From an uncultured Bacteroidales bacterium (GTDB taxonomy: Bacteria > Bacteroidota > Bacteroidia > Bacteroidales > Salinivirgaceae): a stretch of DNA of 64,000 nucleotides. The position numbers and the translations under genes were made by a program. Below, one piece after another: positions 8,657 through 17,543 of this stretch. The stretch spans positions 186,001-250,000 of the forward strand of contig CALJOM010000002.1 of the NCBI GenBank assembly GCA_937981765.1. Reading direction: 5' to 3'. Under the pieces are notes generated by a model that was given only the letters and a program-made list of their open reading frames with translations, had not been told where the DNA came from and made no database searches. Position 1 is the stretch's first letter, and each line of letters starts with the position of its first letter.

Positions 8657-11125
8657 ATGATTTCATCCAACAACTTAAACAAACCTGCGGTAGTTACAGC
8701 CGAGCGTAGTTATTCTTATCAAGAACTGTTCTTGCTGATAGAGGCTTTCGCAAATAGATTTCAACAATACAAACCAACCAAGGTGGCTATTTTTTCCGAA
8801 AACCGTGTGGAATGGATAGCGGCGTTTTATGCTGCCCAGCGTGTAGATGCCACAGCGGTTACCATTGATTTCATGGCATCGAACGACGATGTGGCCTATA
8901 TTCTGAACGATAGTAAACCGGATATTGTTTGTACAGGGAAAGATTTATCGGCAACGGTCGAGAGTATTGTTTCCTCCTTAGATTATAAACCGGCAATAAT
9001 CAATTTCGAAGCGCCGGAAATTACTCTACCGGAACATTGCAATACCCAATGGCAGCCTATAAATTTTGATAATCCTGCTGTAATAATTTATACAAGTGGA
9101 ACAACCGGCAAATCCAAAGGAGTTATGTTATCGTTTCGTAATTTGTTATTCAACGTAGATGCTGTTTCCAAGGAAGTGCCGATCTACAGGGGAAGCCGTC
9201 AGGTTTTAATGCTGCTACCGTTGCATCATATTTTCCCGCTTTGTGGGTCTATGGTTGCCCCCCTTAATGTTGGAGCAACCATTGTTATGGCGTCAAGCAT
9301 GCAGTCGGCAGCCCTTATTGAAACCCTCCAGAAAAACCAGGTGGCTATTATGATTGGCGTACCACGCTTGTATGAAATGATTTACAAGGGGCTGAAACCC
9401 AAGATAGAAGCATCGGTTATGGGACGTATTATGTTCCGGTTGATGAATGCAATACGCAGTGAAAAGCTGGCAAAAAAGATTTTCAAAAAAGTTCACAAGG
9501 GTTTTGGCGGGCATTTGGAGTTTCTGGTCAGTGGGGGAGCAGCTCTTCCGCCTCACGTTGGGAAATTCTTTTCAACCCTGGGATTTAAGGTGCTTGAGGG
9601 ATACGGAATGACAGAAACTGCCCCCATGATAACCTTTACACGCCCCGACAACATACGAATTGGATCGGTTGGGCAGCCGCTTCCGGGAATTGAGGTTAAA
9701 ACGGTTGAAGGTGAAATAGCGGTCAAAGGGCCAAATGTAATGCTTGGATATTACAACCGCCAGGAAGAAACCGCTCAGATTTTACGAGATGGATGGTTGT
9801 ATACAGGCGATTTGGGTTATTTCGACAAGGATGGTTTTATCTATTTAACCGGAAGAAAAAAGGAAATAATTGTTCTTTCAAACGGGAAAAACATTAATCC
9901 GGTTGAGTTGGAACAAAAGCTGGAAAAAGAGTATCCCGTTGTAAAAGAGGCCGGGGTTTTTGAAAAAGAGGGAAAACTTGTTGTGGCAATAGTTCCCAAC
10001 AAAGAGGAATTGGCGCAATTAGTAATCAGCGATATCCATGCCTATTTCCGTGAGCAAGTGCTTAACCCCTTCAACAGCGAACTTACGTCGTATAAACGGA
10101 TTATGAAGTTCTTTCTGAGCGATGTGGAACTTCCGCGCACTCGGCTTAGCAAGCTTCAACGTTTTAAGCTGGCAAAAATGAACTTTGAAATTCATGATAA
10201 AAAAAGTATTATCAGCGAAGAGTTGTCAGAAGACTTTTATGCTATTAAATCCTTCCTTGAGGCTCAGGTTGATATGGACGTATATCCCGACCATCATATT
10301 GAGTTCGACCTGGCACTCGATTCGCTGGGCAAGGTGAGTATGCTCGATTATCTCGAAAAAAGTTTTGGTGTTAAGATCGATGAGAAAAAACTTGCTTCCC
10401 TTCAAACCGTAAGGCAGATTAGCGAATATGTTAAAGAAAAACGTAAATGGTTTAAGCAGGAAACCCTAAATTTGGCCGAGATTGTTAAGGAGAAAGTTCA
10501 TATAAAACTGCCCTCGGCTTGGCCTACAGTGAATGTTTTTAAAAGTTTTTCCAAGTGGTTTTTTAAACTTTATTTCAAATACAGGGTAGAAGGCAGAGAA
10601 AATATACCTTCCGGGCCATGTATTATTGCCCCCAACCATCAAAGCTTTTTCGATGGCATGTTTGTGGTATCGTTCCTCAAGCATTCCGAAATTCGCCGAA
10701 CCTATTTCTATGCCAAAAAGAAGCATATTAACAACGCTATTCTGCGATTTTTAGCCAATACCAACAATATCATAATTGTTGATTTGGAAAAAGATCTCAA
10801 AGAATCGATTCAAAAATTGGCGGCAGCCCTTAAAGCCGGGCGAAAAGTTGTGATTTTCCCGGAAGGAACACGCTCCAAAACAGGCAATTTGGGTGAATTC
10901 AAGAAGACATTTGCCATTTTGAGTTCGGCATTAAATGTACCGGTGGTTCCTGTGGCCATTAGTGGGGCCAACAAGGCGTTGCCTCTAGGGGCAAAAATAC
11001 CTCGTTTTAGGGCTACTGTTAAAGTTAAATACCTCGAACCGGTTACTCCCGAAGGACATTCTCCTGAAGAGTTACGCGACAGAGTTTATCAAAGCATTGT
11101 CAGGAATGTGGAAAAAGTAGTTTAA
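8657..11125 (+). CDS. Trifunctional acyl-CoA/acyl-ACP ligase - acyl carrier - PlsC acyltransferase
   Basis: Single 822-residue polypeptide with three readable domains. First, an AMP-forming acyl-activating domain (about 1-500): YTSGTTGKSKG at 145-155, GYGMTETAP, TGDLGYFDKDG and LTGRKKEIIVLSNGKNINP with the C-terminal lysine region. Second, an acyl carrier domain (about 525-595) with the phosphopantetheine serine Ser556 in ALDSLGKV. Third, a PlsC/LPLAT acyltransferase (about 625-815) with H661-x4-D666 in NHQSFFD and FPEGTRSK starting at 734. The combination resembles bacterial Aas (acyl-ACP synthetase/2-acylglycerophosphoethanolamine acyltransferase), but here a carrier domain lies between the two enzymes, so activated acyl groups could be passed internally. 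No transmembrane transporter domain is present. Likely role: membrane lipid remodelling or recycling of fatty acids. It is convergent with the DUF1848/ketosynthase operon. Confidence 0.9.
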   Translation: MISSNNLNKPAVVTAERSYSYQELFLLIEAFANRFQQYKPTKVAIFSENRVEWIAAFYAAQRVDATAVTIDFMASNDDVAYILNDSKPDIVCTGKDLSATVESIVSSLDYKPAIINFEAPEITLPEHCNTQWQPINFDNPAVIIYTSGTTGKSKGVMLSFRNLLFNVDAVSKEVPIYRGSRQVLMLLPLHHIFPLCGSMVAPLNVGATIVMASSMQSAALIETLQKNQVAIMIGVPRLYEMIYKGLKPKIEASVMGRIMFRLMNAIRSEKLAKKIFKKVHKGFGGHLEFLVSGGAALPPHVGKFFSTLGFKVLEGYGMTETAPMITFTRPDNIRIGSVGQPLPGIEVKTVEGEIAVKGPNVMLGYYNRQEETAQILRDGWLYTGDLGYFDKDGFIYLTGRKKEIIVLSNGKNINPVELEQKLEKEYPVVKEAGVFEKEGKLVVAIVPNKEELAQLVISDIHAYFREQVLNPFNSELTSYKRIMKFFLSDVELPRTRLSKLQRFKLAKMNFEIHDKKSIISEELSEDFYAIKSFLEAQVDMDVYPDHHIEFDLALDSLGKVSMLDYLEKSFGVKIDEKKLASLQTVRQISEYVKEKRKWFKQETLNLAEIVKEKVHIKLPSAWPTVNVFKSFSKWFFKLYFKYRVEGRENIPSGPCIIAPNHQSFFDGMFVVSFLKHSEIRRTYFYAKKKHINNAILRFLANTNNIIIVDLEKDLKESIQKLAAALKAGRKVVIFPEGTRSKTGNLGEFKKTFAILSSALNVPVVPVAISGANKALPLGAKIPRFRATVKVKYLEPVTPEGHSPEELRDRVYQSIVRNVEKVV

Positions 11126-11140
11126 TACCCTGTAACCTAT

Positions 11141-11178
11141 AAAAAAAAGGCAACCTGCTAATTTAGGTTGGCTTTTTG
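11141..11178. terminator. bidirectional intrinsic terminator
   Basis: Hairpin AAAGGCAACCT (11146-11156) with AGGTTGGCTTT (from 11165), one mismatch, flanked by an A-run on one side and a T-run on the other. It lies between the convergent acyl-ligase fusion and DUF1848 genes and can serve both. Confidence 0.75.
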
Positions 11179-11179
11179 T

Positions 11180-12085
11180 TTATTTACAATTCCGGCAAGC
11201 GTAGCAATAAATACAGCGATGTTGACATGAATTGTAAAAACCAATGTCTTTACTTTTAATACACAGGCAATCTTTTCGCTGTCCTTTATCTTTGGAAGCG
11301 TTCGTGCTGAGATAGTTCATCAACTCAATGTCGTTAGGAAAAAGTTGCCGTATAAGTTGGTCGTCGATACATTTATTGTGCTGTATCCCAAAGCTTTCGA
11401 GCGATAGTGCTTCAGCGCAGGTTGCCAAATTTAGGTTCCATTTTTGATTTAATCGAGCAATCCTTTCGGCCATAAGAAGCCGTTGGGTAGTGTCAAGTTC
11501 ATCAATGGACACGTTGGAGCGTGAAATTCGGCGTTGTATGGCGGGGTATTGGGCTATGTCGATAAAGCTGAATACAAGTTTGGTAGTGTAATTATGAATC
11601 TGGTTCCCGATATTTTCGATTCTTTTCAGCAGTTGATTGTTGTCCAGTTTGCGAGTAAGAAGTATCGGATCTAAACGCCAAATAACCCGCTCTTTACCTA
11701 CTTTTTCCGAAAGCCAGATGAAGGTCTCAATTCGCTGGGATAGCGATGGAAGGTTGGGTTCAAGGTTTTCACGTTCATAATCGTTCAGCGTAAAATGGAA
11801 GTAATAGTTAAGTTGACTAATCTCCTTTCTTTCGAGCAATGGAATTAAGGGCGCCGGATTTTTGCTCCAGAAAACAATGAGCCGTGTATTTTCAAACGAA
11901 ACAATCTGTTTTTTTCCGTTAAACGGATTTTTCCATTCTGTAAACCCTCGTCTTAATTGCTCCAATAACCATTGGGAATAAAAGGCAGGAATATCGGTGG
12001 CCCGACTAGCAGAAACGATACCCGGCTTAACAACTGAAGTAGGCTCGGGCGCTTTGGAATGTTTGTCCGATTTCCGCAAGGCCAT
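11180..12085 (-). CDS. DUF1848 family protein with C-terminal cysteine cluster
   Basis: A 301-residue protein of the DUF1848 family, of unknown function. Seen: ISASRATDIPAFYS near the N-terminus (family signature), VFWSKNPAPLIPLL, and a C-terminal Cys-rich tail KDCLCIKSKDIGFY-NSCQHRCIYCYA-CRNCK. The tail has seven cysteines and contains a CxxxCxxCYxC arrangement that suggests an iron-sulfur cluster or zinc. The family is thought to be a TIM-barrel related to radical SAM-like proteins, but no activity is established. It is the third gene of a minus-strand unit, 12 nt after the ketosynthase-SDR stop. Its product stays in the cytoplasm (no signal peptide). Confidence 0.8.
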   Translation of the reverse strand: MALRKSDKHSKAPEPTSVVKPGIVSASRATDIPAFYSQWLLEQLRRGFTEWKNPFNGKKQIVSFENTRLIVFWSKNPAPLIPLLERKEISQLNYYFHFTLNDYERENLEPNLPSLSQRIETFIWLSEKVGKERVIWRLDPILLTRKLDNNQLLKRIENIGNQIHNYTTKLVFSFIDIAQYPAIQRRISRSNVSIDELDTTQRLLMAERIARLNQKWNLNLATCAEALSLESFGIQHNKCIDDQLIRQLFPNDIELMNYLSTNASKDKGQRKDCLCIKSKDIGFYNSCQHRCIYCYACRNCK

Positions 12086-12097
12086 AGAATGTTGACA

Positions 12098-13939
12098 TTA
12101 AAACCCGTCGCGACGCACTATCAATTCACCTTCCCTGTCGTGCTTTACGTTAAGAATTTTTGGCAGATAGAGCGATTTTACAATTCGTTCGGCAACCATG
12201 TTGGTATCGAGCAGCGATTTTTGTCCTACACTGCTCATGGCCGCAATCTGTTGCTTTGGAGATAGCTTTTCAACCATGCCTTTATCTAAGAGCCCAATGC
12301 GGTAGTAGATGCAGCGTATGTTATTTTTTGCTGCCATGGTGGCGTAGCGTTGTGCAAAAGAATGAAGTTGACGTTTACTGACAACATAAGATGATGAACC
12401 GCTAAACATGGCCTCTTCGGCAACCGAACCTACAAACAAAACACAGTCTAATACTTTCTCGTGCAACGATTCGGTAAGCATCACCGGATTGATGTAATTT
12501 ACCGAATTAACCATTTCTATTTCTTTGGGCATAACCTCGCTTGCACGCAGTAGGTTGCCGGTAATTGCTGCGGTATGAACTATGTAGTTCAGTTTACCAT
12601 CGATGGCTCCAATAATTTTTTTATAGGCTGTTTTTTCGCTAAAATCGGCTTGAATGGGTACAACCTTAACGTTAAACGTTTCGAGCTCTTTGGCAAGATT
12701 CTCAGCTTTTTGCTGATTGCTGTTATAATGCATGTAGATATTTGCCCCTTTTTCTGCCAGACAACGACACACAGCCGTTCCTAATCCTCCCGTGGATCCT
12801 GTTACCAAAACGTTTTTCCCGCACAATGGTTTATGTTGCTGTTTTGGTTGTTCTACTACCTGAGGTACTTCGTAAAGAAACCCACCATATTCGCCACCCA
12901 GACCGCAAACGGCCGTTACAATTTTGGTTCCCGGTTTTAATTTTTCTTGCTGCTTAAGCAGTGCCATTGCAAAAGGTACGCTGGCTCCTGAAAGGTTGCC
13001 GTAGTTGAGCTGTACTTCTTGATAAAGTTTTTCCCATGGCAGGTTTAATATTTTTGCGGCGCCGTGAACAATAGCATGCCCCGTCTGATGTGGAATACAC
13101 AGGTCGATGGCGGCGTTATCCCACCCGGATTTCTGATATAGCGATTTTACGGTGTTTACAATGTTTATGGTGGCACGTTGGCGCACTTTGCCGGGATTCA
13201 TATATAAGTTGCCGTTTTTGTGGGCACCGAGAAAGTCGATCATATACATATCCTCGTGGTTTTCAATTTCGAATAGCCCTTTGCCCGAAACTGCCTCTCC
13301 CCGCGATAGAATTACGGCCGCAGCTCCGTCGGCAAAGGTGGAGTAGGGCACAAACGAGGGTTCGTTGGTTAGCAGTTCGCTCATTACCTCGGTGTGCACT
13401 ATGGCAACGTGGCGGGCATTGGGATTTACCTTAAAAAATTCAACAGCCCGTTGAAGATTAATGTTAAATCCAACACACGCAGAGTTGATGGTTATCGCAG
13501 GGGTTTTATTTTCGTAGCCCACAAAGTGGCACTTTATGGTTGCCGCAATTCCCGGTGCTTGTTCAAACGGTGTGGCGCATCCTGCCAGCCAGAGGTCGAT
13601 AGATTCCGGATCGATACCGATGTCGTTCAGTGCATTTTCCATAGCCTCAACACCCAGGTCGAGTGCTGTTTGGGCGAATTTAAACTTTTCTTTGGTGGGG
13701 GGGAAGGTTACCACATGGTAGCGGGTTTTGAATCCCATTTTTTGTTCCACAAAAAACTGAAAGGCTGATATTTCCCCATTTTTTGCTGTGTATTCCTTAT
13801 ACTCCGGCGAATTTTCGATACGTTCGGCATCGAATCCCCCAATGATACGTTTATTCAGTGAATATTCCAGTATTTGGTTAGTAATTGCGTTTTTACCGAT
13901 AGCAGTACCAAAACCGCTAAAATAAAGTACGTTAGGCAT
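12098..13939 (-). CDS. Ketoacyl synthase III - short-chain dehydrogenase fusion
   Basis: 613-residue two-domain enzyme. Residues about 1-358 are a FabH-like thiolase-fold ketosynthase III with a complete Cys-His-Asn triad: Cys155 in NSACVGF, His284 in IPHQTGH and Asn315 in YGNLSGAS. Residues about 373-613 are a short-chain dehydrogenase/reductase: dinucleotide loop TGSTGGLG (380-387), Ser505 in VGSVAEEA and the YxxxK pair Tyr518/Lys522 in SSYVVSK. One protein could therefore condense an acyl-thioester with an extender and reduce the resulting 3-oxo group. The enoyl-CoA hydratase gene begins the same transcript and ends 2 nt before this ATG, supplying a possible dehydration step. This resembles a compact fatty acyl or polyketide elongation module rather than housekeeping FabH, which is normally a single 330-residue domain. 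Substrate unknown. No carrier protein gene lies in the unit. Confidence 0.87.
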   Translation of the reverse strand: MPNVLYFSGFGTAIGKNAITNQILEYSLNKRIIGGFDAERIENSPEYKEYTAKNGEISAFQFFVEQKMGFKTRYHVVTFPPTKEKFKFAQTALDLGVEAMENALNDIGIDPESIDLWLAGCATPFEQAPGIAATIKCHFVGYENKTPAITINSACVGFNINLQRAVEFFKVNPNARHVAIVHTEVMSELLTNEPSFVPYSTFADGAAAVILSRGEAVSGKGLFEIENHEDMYMIDFLGAHKNGNLYMNPGKVRQRATINIVNTVKSLYQKSGWDNAAIDLCIPHQTGHAIVHGAAKILNLPWEKLYQEVQLNYGNLSGASVPFAMALLKQQEKLKPGTKIVTAVCGLGGEYGGFLYEVPQVVEQPKQQHKPLCGKNVLVTGSTGGLGTAVCRCLAEKGANIYMHYNSNQQKAENLAKELETFNVKVVPIQADFSEKTAYKKIIGAIDGKLNYIVHTAAITGNLLRASEVMPKEIEMVNSVNYINPVMLTESLHEKVLDCVLFVGSVAEEAMFSGSSSYVVSKRQLHSFAQRYATMAAKNNIRCIYYRIGLLDKGMVEKLSPKQQIAAMSSVGQKSLLDTNMVAERIVKSLYLPKILNVKHDREGELIVRRDGF

Positions 13940-13941
13940 GA

Positions 13942-14697
13942 TTATTTTTTGTTTTTGAAGAATTGTTCGATGTTGGTTTTTGCGTATTTGTTTAACAAGT
14001 AGGCAAAGCGTTGCGCCTCTCGGGTGTAGCTGGTCGGGTTATAAGTTTCCACTTCCTTAAGCTGTTGTTTCAGAATACCCACCGATTCTGACGGAATTTT
14101 TGAAACAATATCTTTTACGGTGTCAACAATTTGGAAGCTAAATTTTTCCGGTGCGAATATTTTCTGTACAATTCCCATTGCCAGGGCTTTTTCGGCCGTA
14201 AATTTTTCTCCGGAGAGAAGATACCAAAAGGCATTCTGATACCCAACCTTTTGAGGAAACCTAACTGTACCGCCTCCGCCGGGGAGCATGCCAAACTGAA
14301 GCTCAGGAAGCGAAAACCAGGCATCGTGGGTTGAGAAAAACATATCGCAGGCCATGGCGAGCTCTAGCCCGCCACCAACGGCAAACCCATGAACGCATGC
14401 TATTACCGGGAAGGGCAAATTATTCATTGATTGGAAAGCTCGGTGAGCTTTTTGAGAAATTTCGGCGGCTGCAACTTCGTCCATGGATATCATGGCTTTC
14501 ATGTCGCCACCCGCACCAAAACATTTTCCTTTGCCAAAAATCAACAGAAACCGTATTTGCTCTTTAAACGGCTGCGAAAAGAAATTCAGCAAATCATCAA
14601 TCATTTCTGGCGAAAGGGCGTTCAGGGATTCGGGTTTATTGAGATACAATATTCCGTAATCTTCAAATTCCTGATATTCTAACGTATTAAATTCCAC
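13942..14697 (-). CDS. Enoyl-CoA hydratase/isomerase family protein
   Basis: Crotonase-fold protein of 251 residues, normal length. Oxyanion-hole segments are visible in GKGKCFGAGGDMKAM and HGFAVGGGLELAMACD. The region LPELQFGMLPGGGGTVRF retains the first catalytic glutamate (in LPEL). By alignment from memory the second catalytic position of hydratases (rat Glu164) falls on an aromatic residue (GYQNAFWYLL), so classical hydratase activity is uncertain and isomerase, dehydratase or other chemistry is possible. It is first in a unit with the ketosynthase-SDR fusion (2-nt gap) and DUF1848, with a good promoter candidate 25 nt upstream. Confidence 0.88.
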   Translation of the reverse strand: MEFNTLEYQEFEDYGILYLNKPESLNALSPEMIDDLLNFFSQPFKEQIRFLLIFGKGKCFGAGGDMKAMISMDEVAAAEISQKAHRAFQSMNNLPFPVIACVHGFAVGGGLELAMACDMFFSTHDAWFSLPELQFGMLPGGGGTVRFPQKVGYQNAFWYLLSGEKFTAEKALAMGIVQKIFAPEKFSFQIVDTVKDIVSKIPSESVGILKQQLKEVETYNPTSYTREAQRFAYLLNKYAKTNIEQFFKNKK

Positions 14698-14721
14698 GGT
14701 TTGTTGAGTTTATCCAAGTGT

Positions 14722-14752
14722 CAAAAATAGCGATTTTGTAATCATTCGCCAA
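14722..14752 (-). promoter_or_regulatory. promoter candidate of the enoyl-CoA hydratase/ketosynthase operon
   Basis: Minus strand TTG (14750-14752), 20 nt, TATTTTTG (14722-14729): exact Bacteroidota -7 element and ideal spacing. The start codon is 24 nt downstream, leaving a short 5' UTR. Confidence 0.5.
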
Positions 14753-14838
14753 CCTTTTCGGACTGGAGTTGGAAAAGGGCTAAAGGTAACAGTTATTTTT
14801 GCAGATTTTCTCGCCAATTCTTTTGGTTTATCTTTACT

Positions 14839-15957
14839 TTACGATATTGGGCTAAAATAATTGTCCATCCAGCCGCCTGCATTTACAACGAAGGCAACTT
14901 TGAATTTTACATCTTTTGTTGTTTCATCGGTATCTACATTGAACTCAAACACCTTTTCTAAACTTCCTTCAATGGATTTTTTATCTCCAAACGATAAAAC
15001 TGTATCGTGGAGTATATCAATAATTACTTCACTAGTTGTTAATACAAACCTTATCGATAGTAATTTTTTTTTGCTTTGTATCTAAAGAAGAAACGGTGAG
15101 GATGTCGGACACAATGGCAACTAATTGGTCGCTACTATTTTGGATTATTGCGATAAAATTCTGTCGCTTTTCTGCCGATAAGTCAGGTTTGTTGAGCATA
15201 GTAGAAAATCCTTTAATAGCATTTAATGGTTAATGGTGTTCTAATTTCGTGCGATAAATTTTGTAAGAAAGGTGTTTTTAATTTTTCGCTCTCTACGGCT
15301 TTATTTTTAGCTGATATTAGCCTTTGTTCCAATTCCTTTTTCTCAGTAATATCTTCTGAAATACCTAACGAGTAAATGTTTTTACCGCTAATATCTTTTA
15401 TCTTTTATTGCAATTTTCTTTGTTAAAAGTGTCTTAACACCATTTTTGATATTAATTAATTCTTTTGTTACAAGTAATTTTTTGGTTTTCAATATTTTCA
15501 GGTTGTTTTCTCTAAAAAATGGCTTGTTCTTTAGGGAAAAAATCATAATCGCTTTTTCCGTTCCTCTAATTGTTTCGAGCGTCCAATGCATTTCTCCACT
15601 CACCATGCTAGATTTAAAGCCATCTTCTAAAGATTTTTTATAAAACTGCTTCAAATTTTCCAGCATTTGTTCTGGCTCAAATTAATTGTTTGGGCAATAG
15701 GTTTTTTGGGCATTTAAAACTTCTAATTATGCTCGTTTTTTATCTCACAGAACTTTTGCAACATTTTCAGAAGTTCTTCTTTGTCAATCTTGTAGGCAAA
15801 ATATGAAAATTTCTCATTATTCATTAAGCCACTGGTTAGATATTGAAAAATTATTTTTTCTTGTTCTTCGCTATCTATGTAAATACGACACTTATGCGTA
15901 TCTTCTTTTAAGGGCAGTGGCACAAATCCTAAATCAATGCTTAGCTTATATATGCAT
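14839..15957 (-). pseudogene. Decayed MEDS-PAS-HisKA sensor histidine kinase
   Basis: Frames on the minus strand join into a sensor kinase only if several lesions are repaired. The 5' part encodes a MEDS (DcmR-type sensory) domain: RIYIDSEEQEKIIFQYL, GLMNNEKF, then after a frameshift near 15724 EVLNAQKTYCPNN, an in-frame TAA (15682-15684), and FEPEQMLENLKQFYKKS with VSGEMHWTLE. A shortened PAS end follows (GVKTLLTKKIAIKD...SGKNIYSLGISEDIT). The HisKA segment LQNLSHEIRTPL continues in another frame as AIKGFSTMLNKPDLSAEKRQNF and SDILTVSSLDTKQKK. Two of the frameshifts are exact 7-bp tandem duplications (15393-15406 and 15224-15237). No ATPase domain remains. The 3' part (about 14839-15050) is an open frame ending FVVNAGGWMDNYFSPIS that I do not recognise. 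Clearly non-functional. Confidence 0.85.
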
Positions 15958-16374
15958 TTTTTTCTTGTTAGTAATTTATTATGGATGAATTTTAGCCAGG
16001 GTTATTTCGGAACTAATAATATCGATAGTTATCCAATGGCGTTATGTTTTTTTCTAACAAATTTTTGCTGGATACGTGGTTTAGTGTTTTTCTATCCAAA
16101 ATTTCCCCCAACCATGGAACTCGCCTCAGTTATTATTTCCGAAATAGGATGTTTTGTAAACGTTTGTAATGAGTGTTATAGAACATTTAAAATTCACAAA
16201 TATCAGATTATCAGAAAAATAACGAGCTAAAAGTAAAAATTGTTGTAGCCGGGTTGTCGAATTTTATTCTTTTAGTGACTAAATATCGTGTTTAATTTAA
16301 ACAATAGTATTAATTTCGTGGTGAATTTATGGCATAAGCTCACCGAATCGTTTAACAAAATAAAATTCACAGAC
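15958..16374. other. non-coding stretch between kinase relic and serC
   Basis: About 420 bases, AT-rich. Open frames here are short and show no family motif or codon-usage support; some may be further eroded coding sequence. The serC promoter should lie here but no element matching TTG-N19-21-TAnnTTTG was found. Confidence 0.5.
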
Positions 16375-17448
16375 ATGAGAAAACACATTTTTAATGCCGG
16401 ACCATGCAAATTGCCGGATGTCGCTTTGGAAAATACCTCAAAAGCTGTTCTGGAATTAAACAATATCGGACAGTCGATAATGGAAATTTCTCACCGTAGC
16501 AAGGATTTTGAGGCAGTGATGAACGAAACTAAAGCGTTATACAGAGAATTGCTGAATATCCCCGAAAACTATCATGTTCTGTTTTTAGGCGGTGGAGCCA
16601 GTACTCAATTTGCTATGGTTCCTTTTAATTTTCTCAAGAGAAAGGCTGCCTATGTTAACAGTGGTGTGTGGGCTCGCACAGCTATCAAGGAAGCTAAAAT
16701 CTTTGGTGAGGTTGATGTAATCGCCAGTTCGGAAGATAAGAACCACACCTACTATCCCAAAAATTTTGTAATTCCTACCGATGTAGATTACTTACATATT
16801 ACCACCAACAATACTATTTACGGGACAGAAATCTTAGAAGATATCGACAGCCCTGTGCCTTTGGTAGCCGATATGTCGTCGGACTTTATGTCGCGTCCGG
16901 TTGATGTTAGCAAATATGCACTTATTTACGGTGGTGCACAGAAAAATGTTGGCCCAGCGGGAGTAACTTTTGTTATTATCAAAGACGAGTTCTTGAAAGA
17001 GGTTGCCGACCGCCCAATTCCAACCATGTTTAAATACGAAACCCACGTTAAAAAAGAATCAATGCACAACACTCCCCCATGTGTAAACATCTTCACCATG
17101 CGAGAGGTGCTGAAGTGGATTAAGTCAATGGGTGGGTTAAAAGCCATGGATAAACTGGCACAGGAAAGAGCCGATTTGTTATACGCAGAAATCGACCGCA
17201 ACAAACTGTTTGTAGCGCCGGTTGAAAAAGGTTCTCGTTCCAGAATGAATATAGTTTTTGTGTTAAACCCGGAATACAAAGAGTTGGAAGAAGAATTTGT
17301 AAAATTCTGTTCAGCCCGTAATATCACCGGTATCAAAGGACACCGCGATGTTGGCGGATTCAGAGCCTCTACCTACAATGCTTGCACAATTGAAGACGTA
17401 AAAGCTTTGATTGCTGCCATGCAGGAATTCGAAAAAAATAAGGCCTAA
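16375..17448 (+). CDS. serC: Phosphoserine aminotransferase
   Basis: PLP enzyme converting 3-phosphohydroxypyruvate plus glutamate to phosphoserine, the second step of serine synthesis. 357 residues from the ATG at 16375 ([14 protein letters not shown]), which matches family starts; the open frame upstream to 16288 adds 29 unrelated residues. Motifs: [50 protein letters not shown] with the PLP lysine, and the C-terminal [15 protein letters not shown] substrate-binding loop. It is followed by a hairpin and then serA. Probably cotranscribed or co-regulated with serA and the DUF1015 gene. Confidence 0.97.
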   Translation: MRKHIFNAGPCKLPDVALENTSKAVLELNNIGQSIMEISHRSKDFEAVMNETKALYRELLNIPENYHVLFLGGGASTQFAMVPFNFLKRKAAYVNSGVWARTAIKEAKIFGEVDVIASSEDKNHTYYPKNFVIPTDVDYLHITTNNTIYGTEILEDIDSPVPLVADMSSDFMSRPVDVSKYALIYGGAQKNVGPAGVTFVIIKDEFLKEVADRPIPTMFKYETHVKKESMHNTPPCVNIFTMREVLKWIKSMGGLKAMDKLAQERADLLYAEIDRNKLFVAPVEKGSRSRMNIVFVLNPEYKELEEEFVKFCSARNITGIKGHRDVGGFRASTYNACTIEDVKALIAAMQEFEKNKA

Positions 17449-17461
17449 TTCAAAAATAACA

Positions 17462-17502
17462 AAAAGAGCAGTCGATTGAAAAACCGGCTGCCCTTTTGTT
17501 TT
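17462..17502 (+). terminator. intrinsic terminator or attenuating hairpin after serC
   Basis: Imperfect 13-bp stem, AAAAGAGCAGTCG with CGGCTGCCCTTTT (one mismatch, one wobble), followed by a T-rich tail. It could end serC transcripts or reduce read-through into serA. Confidence 0.6.
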
Positions 17503-17543
17503 AATTTAGAACCCAAATGTTAAACCAGTAAATTTATGTTGCC

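Noticed and set aside
12059-13768. Several plus-strand ORFs of 60-124 residues
   Set aside because: Shadows of the ketosynthase-SDR fusion on the other strand; Arg/Cys-rich random translations.
14861-15085. Plus-strand ORFs over the kinase relic
   Set aside because: The HisKA and MEDS motifs are on the minus strand; plus frames are shadows.
15937-16230. 97-residue plus-strand ORF upstream of serC
   Set aside because: Phe/Cys-rich, no family, no promoter or leader; partly antisense to the kinase relic. Could be eroded sequence but not supportable as a gene.
16926-17336. 136-residue minus-strand ORF
   Set aside because: Antisense to serC with no recognisable family.
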